A stretch of 64,000 nt of DNA, taken from Candidatus Omnitrophota bacterium. GTDB lineage: Bacteria > Omnitrophota > Omnitrophia > Omnitrophales > JACROU01. Position 1 is the first letter of the stretch. Every line of letters begins with the position of its first letter. The translations under genes and the position numbers were made by a program. The notes beneath the pieces are model-generated. The model was not told the DNA's origin, made no database searches, and worked only from the letters and a program-made list of their open reading frames with translations. This document shows positions 54,875-63,046 of this stretch, piece after piece. The stretch lies in NCBI GenBank assembly GCA_029261035.1, contig JAJDCD010000006.1, positions 23,167 through 87,166 on the forward strand, in the 5' to 3' direction.

Positions 54875-55429
54875 ATGAAGTCATTTACAAGCAAGTCTTA
54901 TAATTTTTCTACGGTTCATATAGGTCAGAAGCTGGTCTATTCCACTTTTCTCATTTTTACGTTCTGTGGTTGGCTCAGTATTATTTCCTTTTATTGTAAA
55001 CGGACTGGATTTAGTTTTCAGAGTTTGATTAATTATTATTGTGGTAATGAAGAAAAGCTGCAATACACCAAAACCTATCTAGAGCTTTGGGAAGTTTCTC
55101 ACTTTCATTTATTTACCATTCCAGTTATATTTCTAATTCTTGCCCACTTATATATGTTATCTCAACAATCTGACAGAATGAAGGTAGGCGTGTTTTTGGG
55201 GGGCTTGGTTGGAATGGCCTTGGATATAGGTTCTCCTTGGCTGATGGTTTATTATTCTCCAAATTATGTTGTATTAAAAATGCTCGGTAGAATATTATCG
55301 AATGTGAGTCTGCTGATTTTTATGACAATCCCTTTTTATGAAATGTGGTTTTTTCGAAAAAAGAAGAGAAAGAAAGGTTTGTCTGCTGCGCAATTTAAAA
55401 AATTACGCAAGAAGCATAAGAAAAAATAA
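54875..55429 (+). CDS. Four-helix membrane protein with conserved His motif
   Basis: 184 residues with about four membrane helices and a Lys-rich C terminus. ELWEVSHFHLFTIP has H76 and H78, with H91 one helix turn region later (LAHLYML); such a pattern could bind heme or a metal. I recall related unnamed proteins in other bacteria with an HxH...HL motif, but no function is known. It is six bases after the lipoprotein gene and eight before fur. Confidence 0.6.
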   Translation: MKSFTSKSYNFSTVHIGQKLVYSTFLIFTFCGWLSIISFYCKRTGFSFQSLINYYCGNEEKLQYTKTYLELWEVSHFHLFTIPVIFLILAHLYMLSQQSDRMKVGVFLGGLVGMALDIGSPWLMVYYSPNYVVLKMLGRILSNVSLLIFMTIPFYEMWFFRKKKRKKGLSAAQFKKLRKKHKKK

Positions 55430-55437
55430 GGTTTATT

Positions 55438-55881
55438 ATGGTAAAGAAAAAGATGAATGAATTTAAAGATCAGCTGAAGGCAAAGCAGCTCAAGCAGACA
55501 AAGCCGCGAGAAATTATTGTGGATGTCATTATGGCAACAAAGCAGGGGGACCACTTTACGGCAGATGATTTGTGGGATCGGCTTAGAGAGAAAGAAACAC
55601 CTATTTCAAAAGCGACAGTGTATCGGACGTTAAAGCTTTTGGTTGAAGAGAAGATTATTGAAGAACATGATTTTGGCCGTGGTCAAAGTTATTACGAACG
55701 AATGGTTTCGCGTCCTCATCATGACCATATTATTTGTGTGCACTGCGGACGTATTATTGAGTTTCACAATGATGAGATTGAGCAAATTCAGAAAAGAATA
55801 GCGAAGAAATTAAAGTTTAATGTTTATTACCATAGCCACAAACTTTTTGGGGCTTGTGATAAATGTTCTAAGAAAAAATAA
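55438..55881 (+). CDS. fur: Fur family ferric uptake regulator
   Basis: 147 residues. Winged helix with ISKATVYRTLKLLVEEKII, regulatory-site HHDHIICVHCGRIIEF and C-terminal ACDKC giving two Cys pairs for structural zinc. The HHDH and the later His residues match Fur rather than PerR or Zur, although assignment within the superfamily is not certain from sequence. A Fur box at 52537 provides a likely target. Confidence 0.87.
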   Translation: MVKKKMNEFKDQLKAKQLKQTKPREIIVDVIMATKQGDHFTADDLWDRLREKETPISKATVYRTLKLLVEEKIIEEHDFGRGQSYYERMVSRPHHDHIICVHCGRIIEFHNDEIEQIQKRIAKKLKFNVYYHSHKLFGACDKCSKKK

Positions 55882-55886
55882 TCCAA

Positions 55887-56492
55887 ATGAAGACTCTTTC
55901 CTGTTTTTTAATTATTTTCCTTTCATTTTCTTCTTTGGTTTCGGCAGATCATATTACAGATCATGACATTGTTGAGCCGGAATCTAATATCAGAAACGAT
56001 GTTTATTACTCCGATGAAAAAGCTCTAAAAAAAATATTTCCTAAGTTAACGCATTTTTTACAAGAAAAAATTATTCTGGATTCTGAAGCTCAACAAAGGG
56101 TGGCTAAACGTGTCGGTCATCCTTTAGTCGAAGACTCTTTTAATGTTTGGATTGTTAAAAAAGAGGATAAGCTTTTAGGTTATGCGATTAAAGGGGAAGA
56201 AGTTGGAAAGTTTAGGCCGATTACGTCCATGGTGGGCGTTAAGCCCAATGGAAAAGTTCAAAATGTGGTTGTTATGGTTTACAGGGAAAGTCATGGGGAT
56301 GATGTTAAGCGTCAGAGGTTTCTCTACCAGTATAAAAATAAGGGAATTAAAGATCCTATCAGAATCAATAAGGATATTATGACCATTTCAGGGGCAACAG
56401 TTTCTGTTCGATCGATGAACCGGCAGTTACGCAAAGTAATTGCAGTTGTAAATGAGGCTTTTGTTAATGCAAATGAAACGAAACAAAGTTAA
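55887..56492 (+). CDS. FMN-binding domain protein (periplasmic flavoprotein)
   Basis: 201 residues. Signal peptide to about residue 20, then an FMN-binding domain as in NqrC/RnfG. MTISGATVSVRSM contains the flavinylation motif SGAT (T171 being the expected attachment residue). Such domains receive FMN covalently from ApbE, which is encoded next. It probably moves electrons outside the cytoplasm. Confidence 0.85.
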   Translation: MKTLSCFLIIFLSFSSLVSADHITDHDIVEPESNIRNDVYYSDEKALKKIFPKLTHFLQEKIILDSEAQQRVAKRVGHPLVEDSFNVWIVKKEDKLLGYAIKGEEVGKFRPITSMVGVKPNGKVQNVVVMVYRESHGDDVKRQRFLYQYKNKGIKDPIRINKDIMTISGATVSVRSMNRQLRKVIAVVNEAFVNANETKQS

Positions 56493-57480
56493 AACTCACT
56501 TTTTGTTTTTCTCTGTTTTTACGAGTTTAATTTTTATCTTTTCTTTTTTTAGTTGTTCTCCTCAAAAACAACTTTATTCACAACAACAAATGGTAATGGG
56601 TGTTGTGAATGAAATTTCGATTATTCATTCGAATGCAACGCAAGCCGAAAAAATCCTTCAAGAATCTTTCAAACTTTTAAAAAAGCTAGACCATCTGATG
56701 AGTCACTACAAGCAAGAAAGTGAAATTTCCAGATTAAACAGGGAAGCCTACACGGTCCCTGTGAAAGTATCTAAACATACATTTGATTTAATTGAAATAG
56801 CTTATGAGAACTACCTTGATTCTGGGGGGGCTTTTGATATATCCGTATTTCCTCTTATGAAGTTATGGGGTTTTTATGAGGGGAATCCTAGATTACCATC
56901 TGAGGAGGATGTAAGCCAAACGCTCTTAAAAGTTGGAATGGATTCTCTTCAAATGAATGCGGGGTCTCAGTCTATTATTTATCTCAAAGAAGATTTGGAA
57001 ATTGAATTGGGCTCTCTAGCTAAGGGGTATGCCTGCGACAAAATAGTAGGATTGTTAAAATCACAAAAAGTGAAGAGCGCTTTTGTGAATGTAGGAGGAA
57101 GTATTCGTGCTTTTGGTAAGAATTTAGAAAATAAGAATTGGCAGGCGCAGATCAGGCACCCTAGAAAACTAGAAGTTCTTGAATTAATGGTTAAGTTGGA
57201 TGACCGTTCGATTTCAACCAGTGGAGATTATGAACAGTTCTTTGAGGTTGAGGGAAAAAGATACGGTCATATCTTGAACCCTCTCACAGGGTATCCAGAC
57301 TCTAAATCTGTATCGGTTACTGTAATTGCTCCCACAGCACTCGAATCCGATGTCTTGTCTACAACCGTATATCTTTTAGGCCCAGAAAAGGGAAAGGTGT
57401 GGACCCGAAAGCTCAAGGGTGTAGAGGTCGTCCATTTCTATAAGGACGAAAATGGGAGTATTGGGCTGGTTCGCTACTAA
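56467..57480 (+). CDS. apbE: FAD:protein FMN transferase
   Basis: 337 residues from the ATG at 56467 (GAGG nine bases upstream); ATG at 56452 or 56473 are alternatives. Signal with lipobox-like SFFSC, then the ApbE domain: SGGAFDISVFPL, LGSLAKGYACD and GHILNPLTGYP with SVSVTVIAPTALESDVLST. It transfers FMN from FAD to Thr of the FMN-binding protein just upstream, overlapping it by 26 bases. Together they form a flavinylation module. Confidence 0.92.
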   Translation: MQMKRNKVKTHFLFFSVFTSLIFIFSFFSCSPQKQLYSQQQMVMGVVNEISIIHSNATQAEKILQESFKLLKKLDHLMSHYKQESEISRLNREAYTVPVKVSKHTFDLIEIAYENYLDSGGAFDISVFPLMKLWGFYEGNPRLPSEEDVSQTLLKVGMDSLQMNAGSQSIIYLKEDLEIELGSLAKGYACDKIVGLLKSQKVKSAFVNVGGSIRAFGKNLENKNWQAQIRHPRKLEVLELMVKLDDRSISTSGDYEQFFEVEGKRYGHILNPLTGYPDSKSVSVTVIAPTALESDVLSTTVYLLGPEKGKVWTRKLKGVEVVHFYKDENGSIGLVRY

Positions 57481-57525
57481 ATCTTAGACTCATTTGGTGG
57501 AGTTTGTGAGAGTCGGAGATTTGTA

Positions 57526-57554
57526 TGCCAGGCCTACCATCGAGGGACCTGGCA
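57526..57554. repeat. GTGCCAGG-type hairpin upstream of the atp operon
   Basis: TGCCAGG (57526-57532) pairs with CCTGGCA (57548-57554), extended by CCT/AGG with a GA bulge. It shares the CCAGG and GACCTGGCACAC sequence with the terminator at 45311. No T-run follows, so it may be a dispersed element rather than a terminator. Confidence 0.5.
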
Positions 57555-57633
57555 CACCGTGTACATGACCAAATTTCCCTATTAAACAGGAAGGTGATTT
57601 GAATCAGACTGTATCAAGGGATAAGGAAGGGGC

Positions 57634-57662
57634 TTGACGGTTATTAAGGGGTTTGTTAAACT
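57634..57662 (+). promoter_or_regulatory. Promoter of the ATP synthase operon
   Basis: TTGACG (57634-57639), 17-base spacer, TAAACT (57657-57662). The start is expected near 57669, about 67 bases before the first ATG. This gap of 255 bases holds the hairpin at 57526 and this promoter. Confidence 0.65.
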
Positions 57663-57735
57663 ACACTTCTTAAATTTTAAGTTTTACCCAATTAGTTGAT
57701 GTAACTAACTAAAACACTTAGGCTTATCTCATCCG

Positions 57736-57969
57736 ATGAGTTTCCAAAAATTAAAAAATGATGATTCTAATGACTGGATATATTACTTTTCTCTAGTCAC
57801 ACAACTAGGTCTTGTGGTGGTAATTACGATTTTAGCTGGTTTCGGTATCGGTTTCTTCATCGATTCTAAGCTAAATACGTCACCCTTGTTTACTTTGATT
57901 TTTTTGGTTATGGGTATATTGGGTGGAATGATAAATGCTTATCAGATGATTACGCGAAAGATGAAGTAA
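57736..57969 (+). CDS. AtpZ/AtpI family ATP synthase assembly protein
   Basis: 77 residues with two membrane helices; the FGIGFFIDSKLNTSPLF loop between them is the AtpZ/AtpI motif. Members assist c-ring assembly or magnesium handling at the start of atp operons. Its stop codon overlaps the next start by one base. Confidence 0.85.
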   Translation: MSFQKLKNDDSNDWIYYFSLVTQLGLVVVITILAGFGIGFFIDSKLNTSPLFTLIFLVMGILGGMINAYQMITRKMK

Positions 57970-58361
57970 TGGCAAGTCAAGAGCCTCAAGAAATCGTTCA
58001 GTATAAGAGGAGAGTGATTGGAATATCTTGGTTGTTGGCTTCTGTGGCGGGTTTAATCTTTTTGATCTTTTCAAAGTGGAATTGGACGATTGGGATTTTT
58101 ATAGGGCAGTGTTTGGGCTCTCTTAATTTTTCGATGCTTTGCAAGCAAACGTCGAAATTGGCTGTTGTCGATTCGGATAAAGCAAAAGGATTCATGATTT
58201 CCGGACATTGGGTCCGTTATATTATTTTAGGCGTTGTTATTTATTTTGCTTATACGAAAGAAACTATTTCATTTATTGGATTTTTAATAGGCTTTTCTTT
58301 GTTTTATGTTGCTATTTTTTGGGATGGCATTTTTGGAATTAAAGAAAAGAAAATAAAGTAG
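57969..58361 (+). CDS. atpI: ATP synthase subunit I (AtpI-like)
   Basis: 130 residues with four helices; KRRVIGISWLLASVAGLIF and the GSLNFSMLCKQTSKLA region resemble the ATP synthase I family. It is thought to help assemble the c-ring, which is of interest given the unusual c subunits downstream. Confidence 0.75.
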   Translation: MASQEPQEIVQYKRRVIGISWLLASVAGLIFLIFSKWNWTIGIFIGQCLGSLNFSMLCKQTSKLAVVDSDKAKGFMISGHWVRYIILGVVIYFAYTKETISFIGFLIGFSLFYVAIFWDGIFGIKEKKIK

Positions 58362-58370
58362 AAATCATTC

Positions 58371-59270
58371 ATGAAAAAAATATTTATTCTTTTAGCTGTG
58401 ATTGTTGTTATTGCACTTCAGCTTTTTCTGGCTTCTCATATTGAGCCGGATCTGTCCCATGTTGGAGATGCTCCTCATAAAATTCATCACGTATTTGGAA
58501 TCGAAATCCCTTTTGGAGGAATTAACGAACCGACAATTTTTAATACTTGGATTGTGATGGGTTTTCTTGTTTTCTCTAGTCTCTTGATGTTGAGGGGGAA
58601 GAGAGATATCATTCCAGGTCGATGCCAAGCGTTTATGGAAATGATTGTGGGAGGTATTTTACAGATTTGCGAAGATACTTTAGGCCCTAAAGATGGGAGA
58701 AAATATTTACCTTATATTGGGACCATCTTCCTATTTATTTTAATCTCTAATTGGATGGCCGTTGTTCCGGTGCATATGTTTGAAGAAAAACCCACTAAAG
58801 ATTTAAATACCACTTTAGGCATGGGTGTTATGGTATTTTTTGTTTCTCATATTTCTGGAATAAGAGCAATGGGTATTAAGGGTTATGTAAGCCACTACTT
58901 TGAACCTTTTATTCCAATGGGCAAGTTTCAATGCCCTAACTTTTTATTTGCGCCACTTCATATTGTTGGAGAAGTTGGAAAAGTTGTTTCTCATAGTTTT
59001 CGTTTATTTGGAAATATTGTGGGTGAAACAATTATCATTATTGTTGTTTCTAATCTGGTTCACTTTGCGATGCTTCCTATTGGTTTGAATGTTTATTTCA
59101 TTTTGGGAATTGGAGCCATTCAGGCATTTGTGTTTACCGTTCTGGCTTTGATTTATCTTTCTATTCAAATTAAACATGATGACGATGACGAGCATATGAT
59201 TGAAAACTTAGAAGAAGACTTAGCGCATGCAAAGCAAGAGATTGCAGCTGCTAAAGAAGGGGTTGCGTAA
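58371..59270 (+). CDS. atpB: ATP synthase F0 subunit a
   Basis: 299 residues. Essential Arg is in HSFRLFGNIVGE on the penultimate helix; helices before and after fit subunit a, and LGIGAIQAFVFTVLALIYL is the last. A long N-terminal periplasmic segment and an acidic His/Asp-rich tail (DDDDEHMIENLEED) are present. It forms the ion path beside the c-ring. Its stop overlaps the fused c gene by one base. Confidence 0.95.
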   Translation: MKKIFILLAVIVVIALQLFLASHIEPDLSHVGDAPHKIHHVFGIEIPFGGINEPTIFNTWIVMGFLVFSSLLMLRGKRDIIPGRCQAFMEMIVGGILQICEDTLGPKDGRKYLPYIGTIFLFILISNWMAVVPVHMFEEKPTKDLNTTLGMGVMVFFVSHISGIRAMGIKGYVSHYFEPFIPMGKFQCPNFLFAPLHIVGEVGKVVSHSFRLFGNIVGETIIIIVVSNLVHFAMLPIGLNVYFILGIGAIQAFVFTVLALIYLSIQIKHDDDDEHMIENLEEDLAHAKQEIAAAKEGVA

Positions 59271-59995
59271 TGAATTTAGCTTCTGAAACCTCACTTCTTC
59301 TTTTCTCTTATGTGAATGCAGCGATTGCAGTCGGTTTAGGTTCTTTAGGTGCTGCGCTTGGTATTGGTATCGCTACAGCTCGTGGAGTACATGCAATTAA
59401 ACGACAACCAGAGGCTTCGGGCGTTGTTACTCGAACGCTTTTGATTGGTATTGCGGTGTCAGAGTCACCCGCTATTTTTGCATTGGTTGTTGGGATTATT
59501 CTTTTATTTAACCCAGGCGAAGCAGGGAATGCGACGCATACCATTGCTTTGTTAGGCGCGGGTATGTCTATTGGAATAGGAACGATCGGGTCGGCATTGG
59601 GAGAAGGTTATACTGCAGGACACGCTTGTGAATCTGTTGGAAGACAACCAGGAAATGAAGCCATTACGATTAGAACCATGTTGTTAGGGCAGGCTGTTGC
59701 AGAGTCGCCAGCTATTTTTTCTTTGGTAATTGCAATGCTTCTCATTTTTGTCAACATCAGTGAAAGCGTTGTTCATATGGCGGCTATGTTGTCGGCAGGA
59801 CTTTGTATGGGGATTGGAGCTGTTCCAGCAGGGTTAGGCGAAGGTTTTGCGGCAGGGATGGCAGCAAAGAATGTAGCTCGATATCCAAAAGCTCAGGGGC
59901 CCATTACAAGAACCATGTTGGTAGGTCAAGCTGTGACCGAATCAACAGCAATTTATTGTTTTGTAGTAGCAATGTGTTTGATTTATTTAACGTAA
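59270..59995 (+). CDS. atpE: Fused triple-hairpin ATP synthase c subunit
   Basis: 241 residues consisting of three tandem c-subunit hairpins (about 11-80, 91-160 and 169-240), hence six helices. Each outer helix keeps the ion-binding glutamate: E65 in VSESPAI, E145 in VAESPAI, E224 in VTESTAI. The inner helix has a second glutamate in hairpins 2 and 3 (E112, E191 in GEG) but isoleucine in hairpin 1 (I32). Polar loops read KRQP, GRQP and ARYP. Ordinary F-type c subunits have one hairpin of about 80 residues. The frame is uninterrupted and lies in a normal atp operon. Confidence 0.93.
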   Translation: MNLASETSLLLFSYVNAAIAVGLGSLGAALGIGIATARGVHAIKRQPEASGVVTRTLLIGIAVSESPAIFALVVGIILLFNPGEAGNATHTIALLGAGMSIGIGTIGSALGEGYTAGHACESVGRQPGNEAITIRTMLLGQAVAESPAIFSLVIAMLLIFVNISESVVHMAAMLSAGLCMGIGAVPAGLGEGFAAGMAAKNVARYPKAQGPITRTMLVGQAVTESTAIYCFVVAMCLIYLT

Positions 59996-60033
59996 GTCGA
60001 ATCAGTATAAAAATGTAATTTAAAAATTAATTT

Positions 60034-60067
60034 GCTGAAGGCTAAAAGCTAACAGCGAATAGATAAA
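60034..60067. repeat. 7-base-periodic repeat between the two c-subunit genes
   Basis: Five consecutive 7-base units from 60034: TGCTGAA, GGCTAAA, AGCTAAC, AGCGAAT, AGATAAA. It is one of the clearest members of the repeat family and occupies the gap before the single-hairpin c gene. Confidence 0.55.
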
Positions 60068-60088
60068 AAATAAACAAAGGAGTCAAAA

Positions 60089-60346
60089 ATGGACATTGCA
60101 ATGACAGGCGCGGAAGTTATTAAAACAGCCGCAGTAATTTCAGCTGGATTTTGTATGGGTTTTTCTTGCTTAGGCCCTGGTATTGGTGAAGGTTATGCTT
60201 GTGGAAAAGCAGTAGAAGCAATTGCAAAAGAACCTTCTCAAGCAGGTTCTATTACAAGAACCATGTTGGTAGGACAAGCGGTAACAGAATCTCCAGCTAT
60301 TTATGCGTTGGTGATTTCGCTTCTTCTATTGTTCGTAGTTAAATAA
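60089..60346 (+). CDS. atpE: Single-hairpin ATP synthase c subunit
   Basis: 85 residues, two helices. The outer helix has E67 in AVTESPAIYAL; the inner helix has E34 in GIGEGY, giving a two-carboxylate site as in hairpins 2 and 3 of the fused protein. The polar loop reads AKEP instead of RQP. AAGGAGT is the ribosome site. It is closest in sequence to hairpin 3 of the fused gene (shared RTMLVGQAVTES), suggesting descent by duplication. Confidence 0.95.
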   Translation: MDIAMTGAEVIKTAAVISAGFCMGFSCLGPGIGEGYACGKAVEAIAKEPSQAGSITRTMLVGQAVTESPAIYALVISLLLLFVVK

Positions 60347-60394
60347 CATAAAGTATTGCCCGAGGTTGCTTGGCAACCTTGTTTTTACTTTATG
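60347..60394 (+). terminator. Intercistronic hairpin between c and b genes
   Basis: Outer arms CATAAAGT (60347-60354) and ACTTTATG (60387-60394) enclose a perfect 7-bp hairpin AGGTTGC/GCAACCT (60363-60369, 60373-60379) followed by TGTTTTT. The inner hairpin plus T-run could end part of the transcripts after the c genes. Confidence 0.6.
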
Positions 60395-60410
60395 ATAATG
60401 GAGGCAATTC

Positions 60411-60887
60411 ATGATTGAAGTCAGTTTTACGATGCTACTCCAGTGGCTGAACTTCGGAATTCTTCTTTTTCTTTTGACCTTCTTTTTATTTAAACCCATT
60501 TTAGGGGCTTTGGATAAAAGAAGAGAATTAATAAAAGGTCAAATTGATGGAGCAAAACAGAAGAATGAAGAGGCTGAAGAAGTCTTAAAAGAGTACCAAG
60601 AACGTCTCAATAATTTAAAGCTGGAAGGCCGAAAAATTATTGATGAAGCGCGTAAGGAAGCGGTGCTCGAAAAAGATAAGATTTTGGATGCAGCATCTGC
60701 AGAAGCAAAGTTAATATTAGAAAATGCTCAACTAGAACTAGAAACACATGTGAAAACAGTTCAGGAAGATTTGAAGAAACATACTGCTGAGCTTGTTGTG
60801 AATTGTGCGACTCAAGTTTTAGAGCGTGAAATTAATGAGAAAGATCATCAGAAGTACATTGATGAATTTATAGAAAGCGCAAAATAA
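60411..60887 (+). CDS. atpF: ATP synthase F0 subunit b
   Basis: 158 residues. One N-terminal helix (LLQWLNFGILLFLLTFFLF) and a long charged coiled coil typical of the peripheral stalk. Only one b gene is present, without a b-prime. Confidence 0.92.
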   Translation: MIEVSFTMLLQWLNFGILLFLLTFFLFKPILGALDKRRELIKGQIDGAKQKNEEAEEVLKEYQERLNNLKLEGRKIIDEARKEAVLEKDKILDAASAEAKLILENAQLELETHVKTVQEDLKKHTAELVVNCATQVLEREINEKDHQKYIDEFIESAK

Positions 60888-60891
60888 AGAT

Positions 60892-61470
60892 ATGTCGAAT
60901 AAAAAATCTTCAGCTATTTCTCAGCAAGGTGTGCAAAAGTTTGCGCGCGCTTTTTATCATTCGGTTAAAGGCGACCGTTTGGAGCCTATTATTGCGGAGT
61001 TTCGCATGGTTTCAGAACTTTTTCGTGCTTACCCTGATCTTTCTCAGGTTTTGAATCACATTTTGTTAAGCGAAGAAGAAAAACATAAAATTCTTAATAA
61101 AGTATTGGAAACTTGTTCTGTTTCTCAGGAAATGTCTAGTTTTTTAATGGCCCTTGTGAACCGAGGGCATGTGGATTGGTTAGAGGATATTTTTGAGTCG
61201 GTTCAAGCATTAATCGATAAAGATAATAATAAAGTTTTAGCTGAAGTTAAAGCAGCTATTAAGCTAACAGAAGTTCAAAGAGAGAAGTTGCAGCAAAGAT
61301 TAGAATTTATGACGGGCAAGCAAGTAGAACTGTCTGTCGAGTATGACCCATCTATTATTGGGGGGATTGTAGCTCAAGTGGGGGATCGAATATTTGATTC
61401 TAGTGTTCAAAATCGTTTAGCAATGCTGAAAGATAAGATGTCATATTCTTATAATGAATCGAAGGCTTAA
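60892..61470 (+). CDS. atpH: ATP synthase F1 subunit delta
   Basis: 192 residues. Helical N-terminal domain (VQKFARAFYHSV) and the C-terminal VEYDPSIIGGIVAQVGDRIFDSS signature. It links the b stalk to the alpha3beta3 head. It starts four bases after atpF. Confidence 0.92.
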   Translation: MSNKKSSAISQQGVQKFARAFYHSVKGDRLEPIIAEFRMVSELFRAYPDLSQVLNHILLSEEEKHKILNKVLETCSVSQEMSSFLMALVNRGHVDWLEDIFESVQALIDKDNNKVLAEVKAAIKLTEVQREKLQQRLEFMTGKQVELSVEYDPSIIGGIVAQVGDRIFDSSVQNRLAMLKDKMSYSYNESKA

Positions 61471-61514
61471 ATAATTTAGCATCATAAATAAGATCGGACA
61501 AAAGGGAGTATAAA

Positions 61515-63029
61515 ATGAAAATCAAATCAGAAGAAATTACCTCGCTTTTAAGAGCAGAGATTGAAGAGTATAAAAAGAAAATTAATGTTCGTGATGTGGG
61601 TGTTGTCGTTAAGATTGGAGATGGTATTGCCACCATTTTTGGTTTGGAAAATGCTATGTATGGAGAACTGATAGAGTTCCCTGGAGGTGTTTATGGAATG
61701 GCGCTTAACTTAGAAGATGAAACTATTGGTGCTGTGGTATTTGGTTCCGATTCAAAAATTAAAGAAGGTGACGAGGTGAAGGGTACAGGACGTGTTGTTG
61801 ACGTGCCTGTTGGAGATGAACTTGTGGGGCGTGTTGTTGATGCGTTGGGTCAGCCGTTAGATGGAAAAGGCCCTATAAAATCTACTAAGCGACGTCGGGT
61901 TGAAACAATGGCTCCTGGTGTAATCTCTAGGCAGCCTGTGAAAGAACCTTTGCAGACAGGAATCAAGGCAATTGATTCCATGATCCCAGTGGGACGGGGT
62001 CAAAGAGAATTGATTATTGGAGACCGTCAAACTGGAAAAACAGCGGTTGCTTTGGATACGATCTTAAACCAAAAAGGACAAGATGTTATTTGTATTTATG
62101 TTGCGATAGGACAAAAAAATTCGAGTGTTGCTCAGGTAATAAAAACTCTTGAAGAGAATGACGCAATGAAATATTCCGTTGTCGTATCTGCAGGTAGTTC
62201 TGACTCTGCTCCATTGCAATATTTAGCTCCTTATGCGGGTTGTGCAATTGGGGAGGAGTTCCGGGATACAGGAAGGCATGCCTTAATCATTTATGATGAT
62301 TTATCCAAACACGCTATTAGTTATCGTCAACTCTCTCTTCTTCTAAGAAGACCTCCAGGTCGTGAAGCGTTTCCAGGAGATATTTTTTACGCACATTCTC
62401 GTTTGCTGGAAAGAGCAGCTAAGATGGGGGAAGAGCATGGCGGAGGATCTTTGACAGCGTTACCTATTATTGAAACACAAGCAGGAGACGTATCTGCATA
62501 TATTCCAACAAATGTAATTTCAATTACAGACGGACAGATTTATCTTGAAGCAGATCTTTTCTATCAAGGCGTTCGTCCTGCTGTGAATGTGGGCTTGTCT
62601 GTATCTCGTGTGGGTGGAAATGCTCAATTTAAAGCAATGAAACAAGTTGCAGGTCGTTTGCGTTTAGATTTAGCTCAGTACCGAGAAATGGAAGCTTTTG
62701 CTCGATTTGGTACCGAGTTAGATGAATCGACACAAAATCAATTGGAAAGAGGAAGACGTCTGGTAGAAATTTTAAAGCAAGGACAATATGTTCCTATGTC
62801 TCTTTCTTTACAGGTAATTGTTGTGTACGCAGGAGTAAACGGATTCTTGGATGATATTGAAGCCGAACAAATACAGAAATTTGAAGCAGGTTTTACTCAA
62901 TATCTTACTTCTGAAAAACAAGACTTGTTAGATAAAATTGAAATAGGAAAAGAAATTACAGACGAAATCAAAGCTTTAATTGAATCTGAAATTAACACTT
63001 TTAAGAAAAAATTCACTATTAAAGCTTAA
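61515..63029 (+). CDS. atpA: ATP synthase F1 subunit alpha
   Basis: 504 residues. Walker A GDRQTGKT (about 170), the alpha-specific QKNSSVAQV and the signature [17 protein letters not shown]. This is a true F-type alpha chain, not a V/A-type subunit B, so the unusual c-ring belongs to an F-type enzyme. Confidence 0.97.
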   Translation: MKIKSEEITSLLRAEIEEYKKKINVRDVGVVVKIGDGIATIFGLENAMYGELIEFPGGVYGMALNLEDETIGAVVFGSDSKIKEGDEVKGTGRVVDVPVGDELVGRVVDALGQPLDGKGPIKSTKRRRVETMAPGVISRQPVKEPLQTGIKAIDSMIPVGRGQRELIIGDRQTGKTAVALDTILNQKGQDVICIYVAIGQKNSSVAQVIKTLEENDAMKYSVVVSAGSSDSAPLQYLAPYAGCAIGEEFRDTGRHALIIYDDLSKHAISYRQLSLLLRRPPGREAFPGDIFYAHSRLLERAAKMGEEHGGGSLTALPIIETQAGDVSAYIPTNVISITDGQIYLEADLFYQGVRPAVNVGLSVSRVGGNAQFKAMKQVAGRLRLDLAQYREMEAFARFGTELDESTQNQLERGRRLVEILKQGQYVPMSLSLQVIVVYAGVNGFLDDIEAEQIQKFEAGFTQYLTSEKQDLLDKIEIGKEITDEIKALIESEINTFKKKFTIKA

Positions 63030-63046
63030 CGTATTCGGAGAATCGA

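Noticed and set aside
59270-59995. V-type or A-type ATPase proteolipid
   Set aside because: All neighbours (subunits a, b, delta, alpha, gamma) are clearly F-type, so the fused c belongs to an F-type enzyme.
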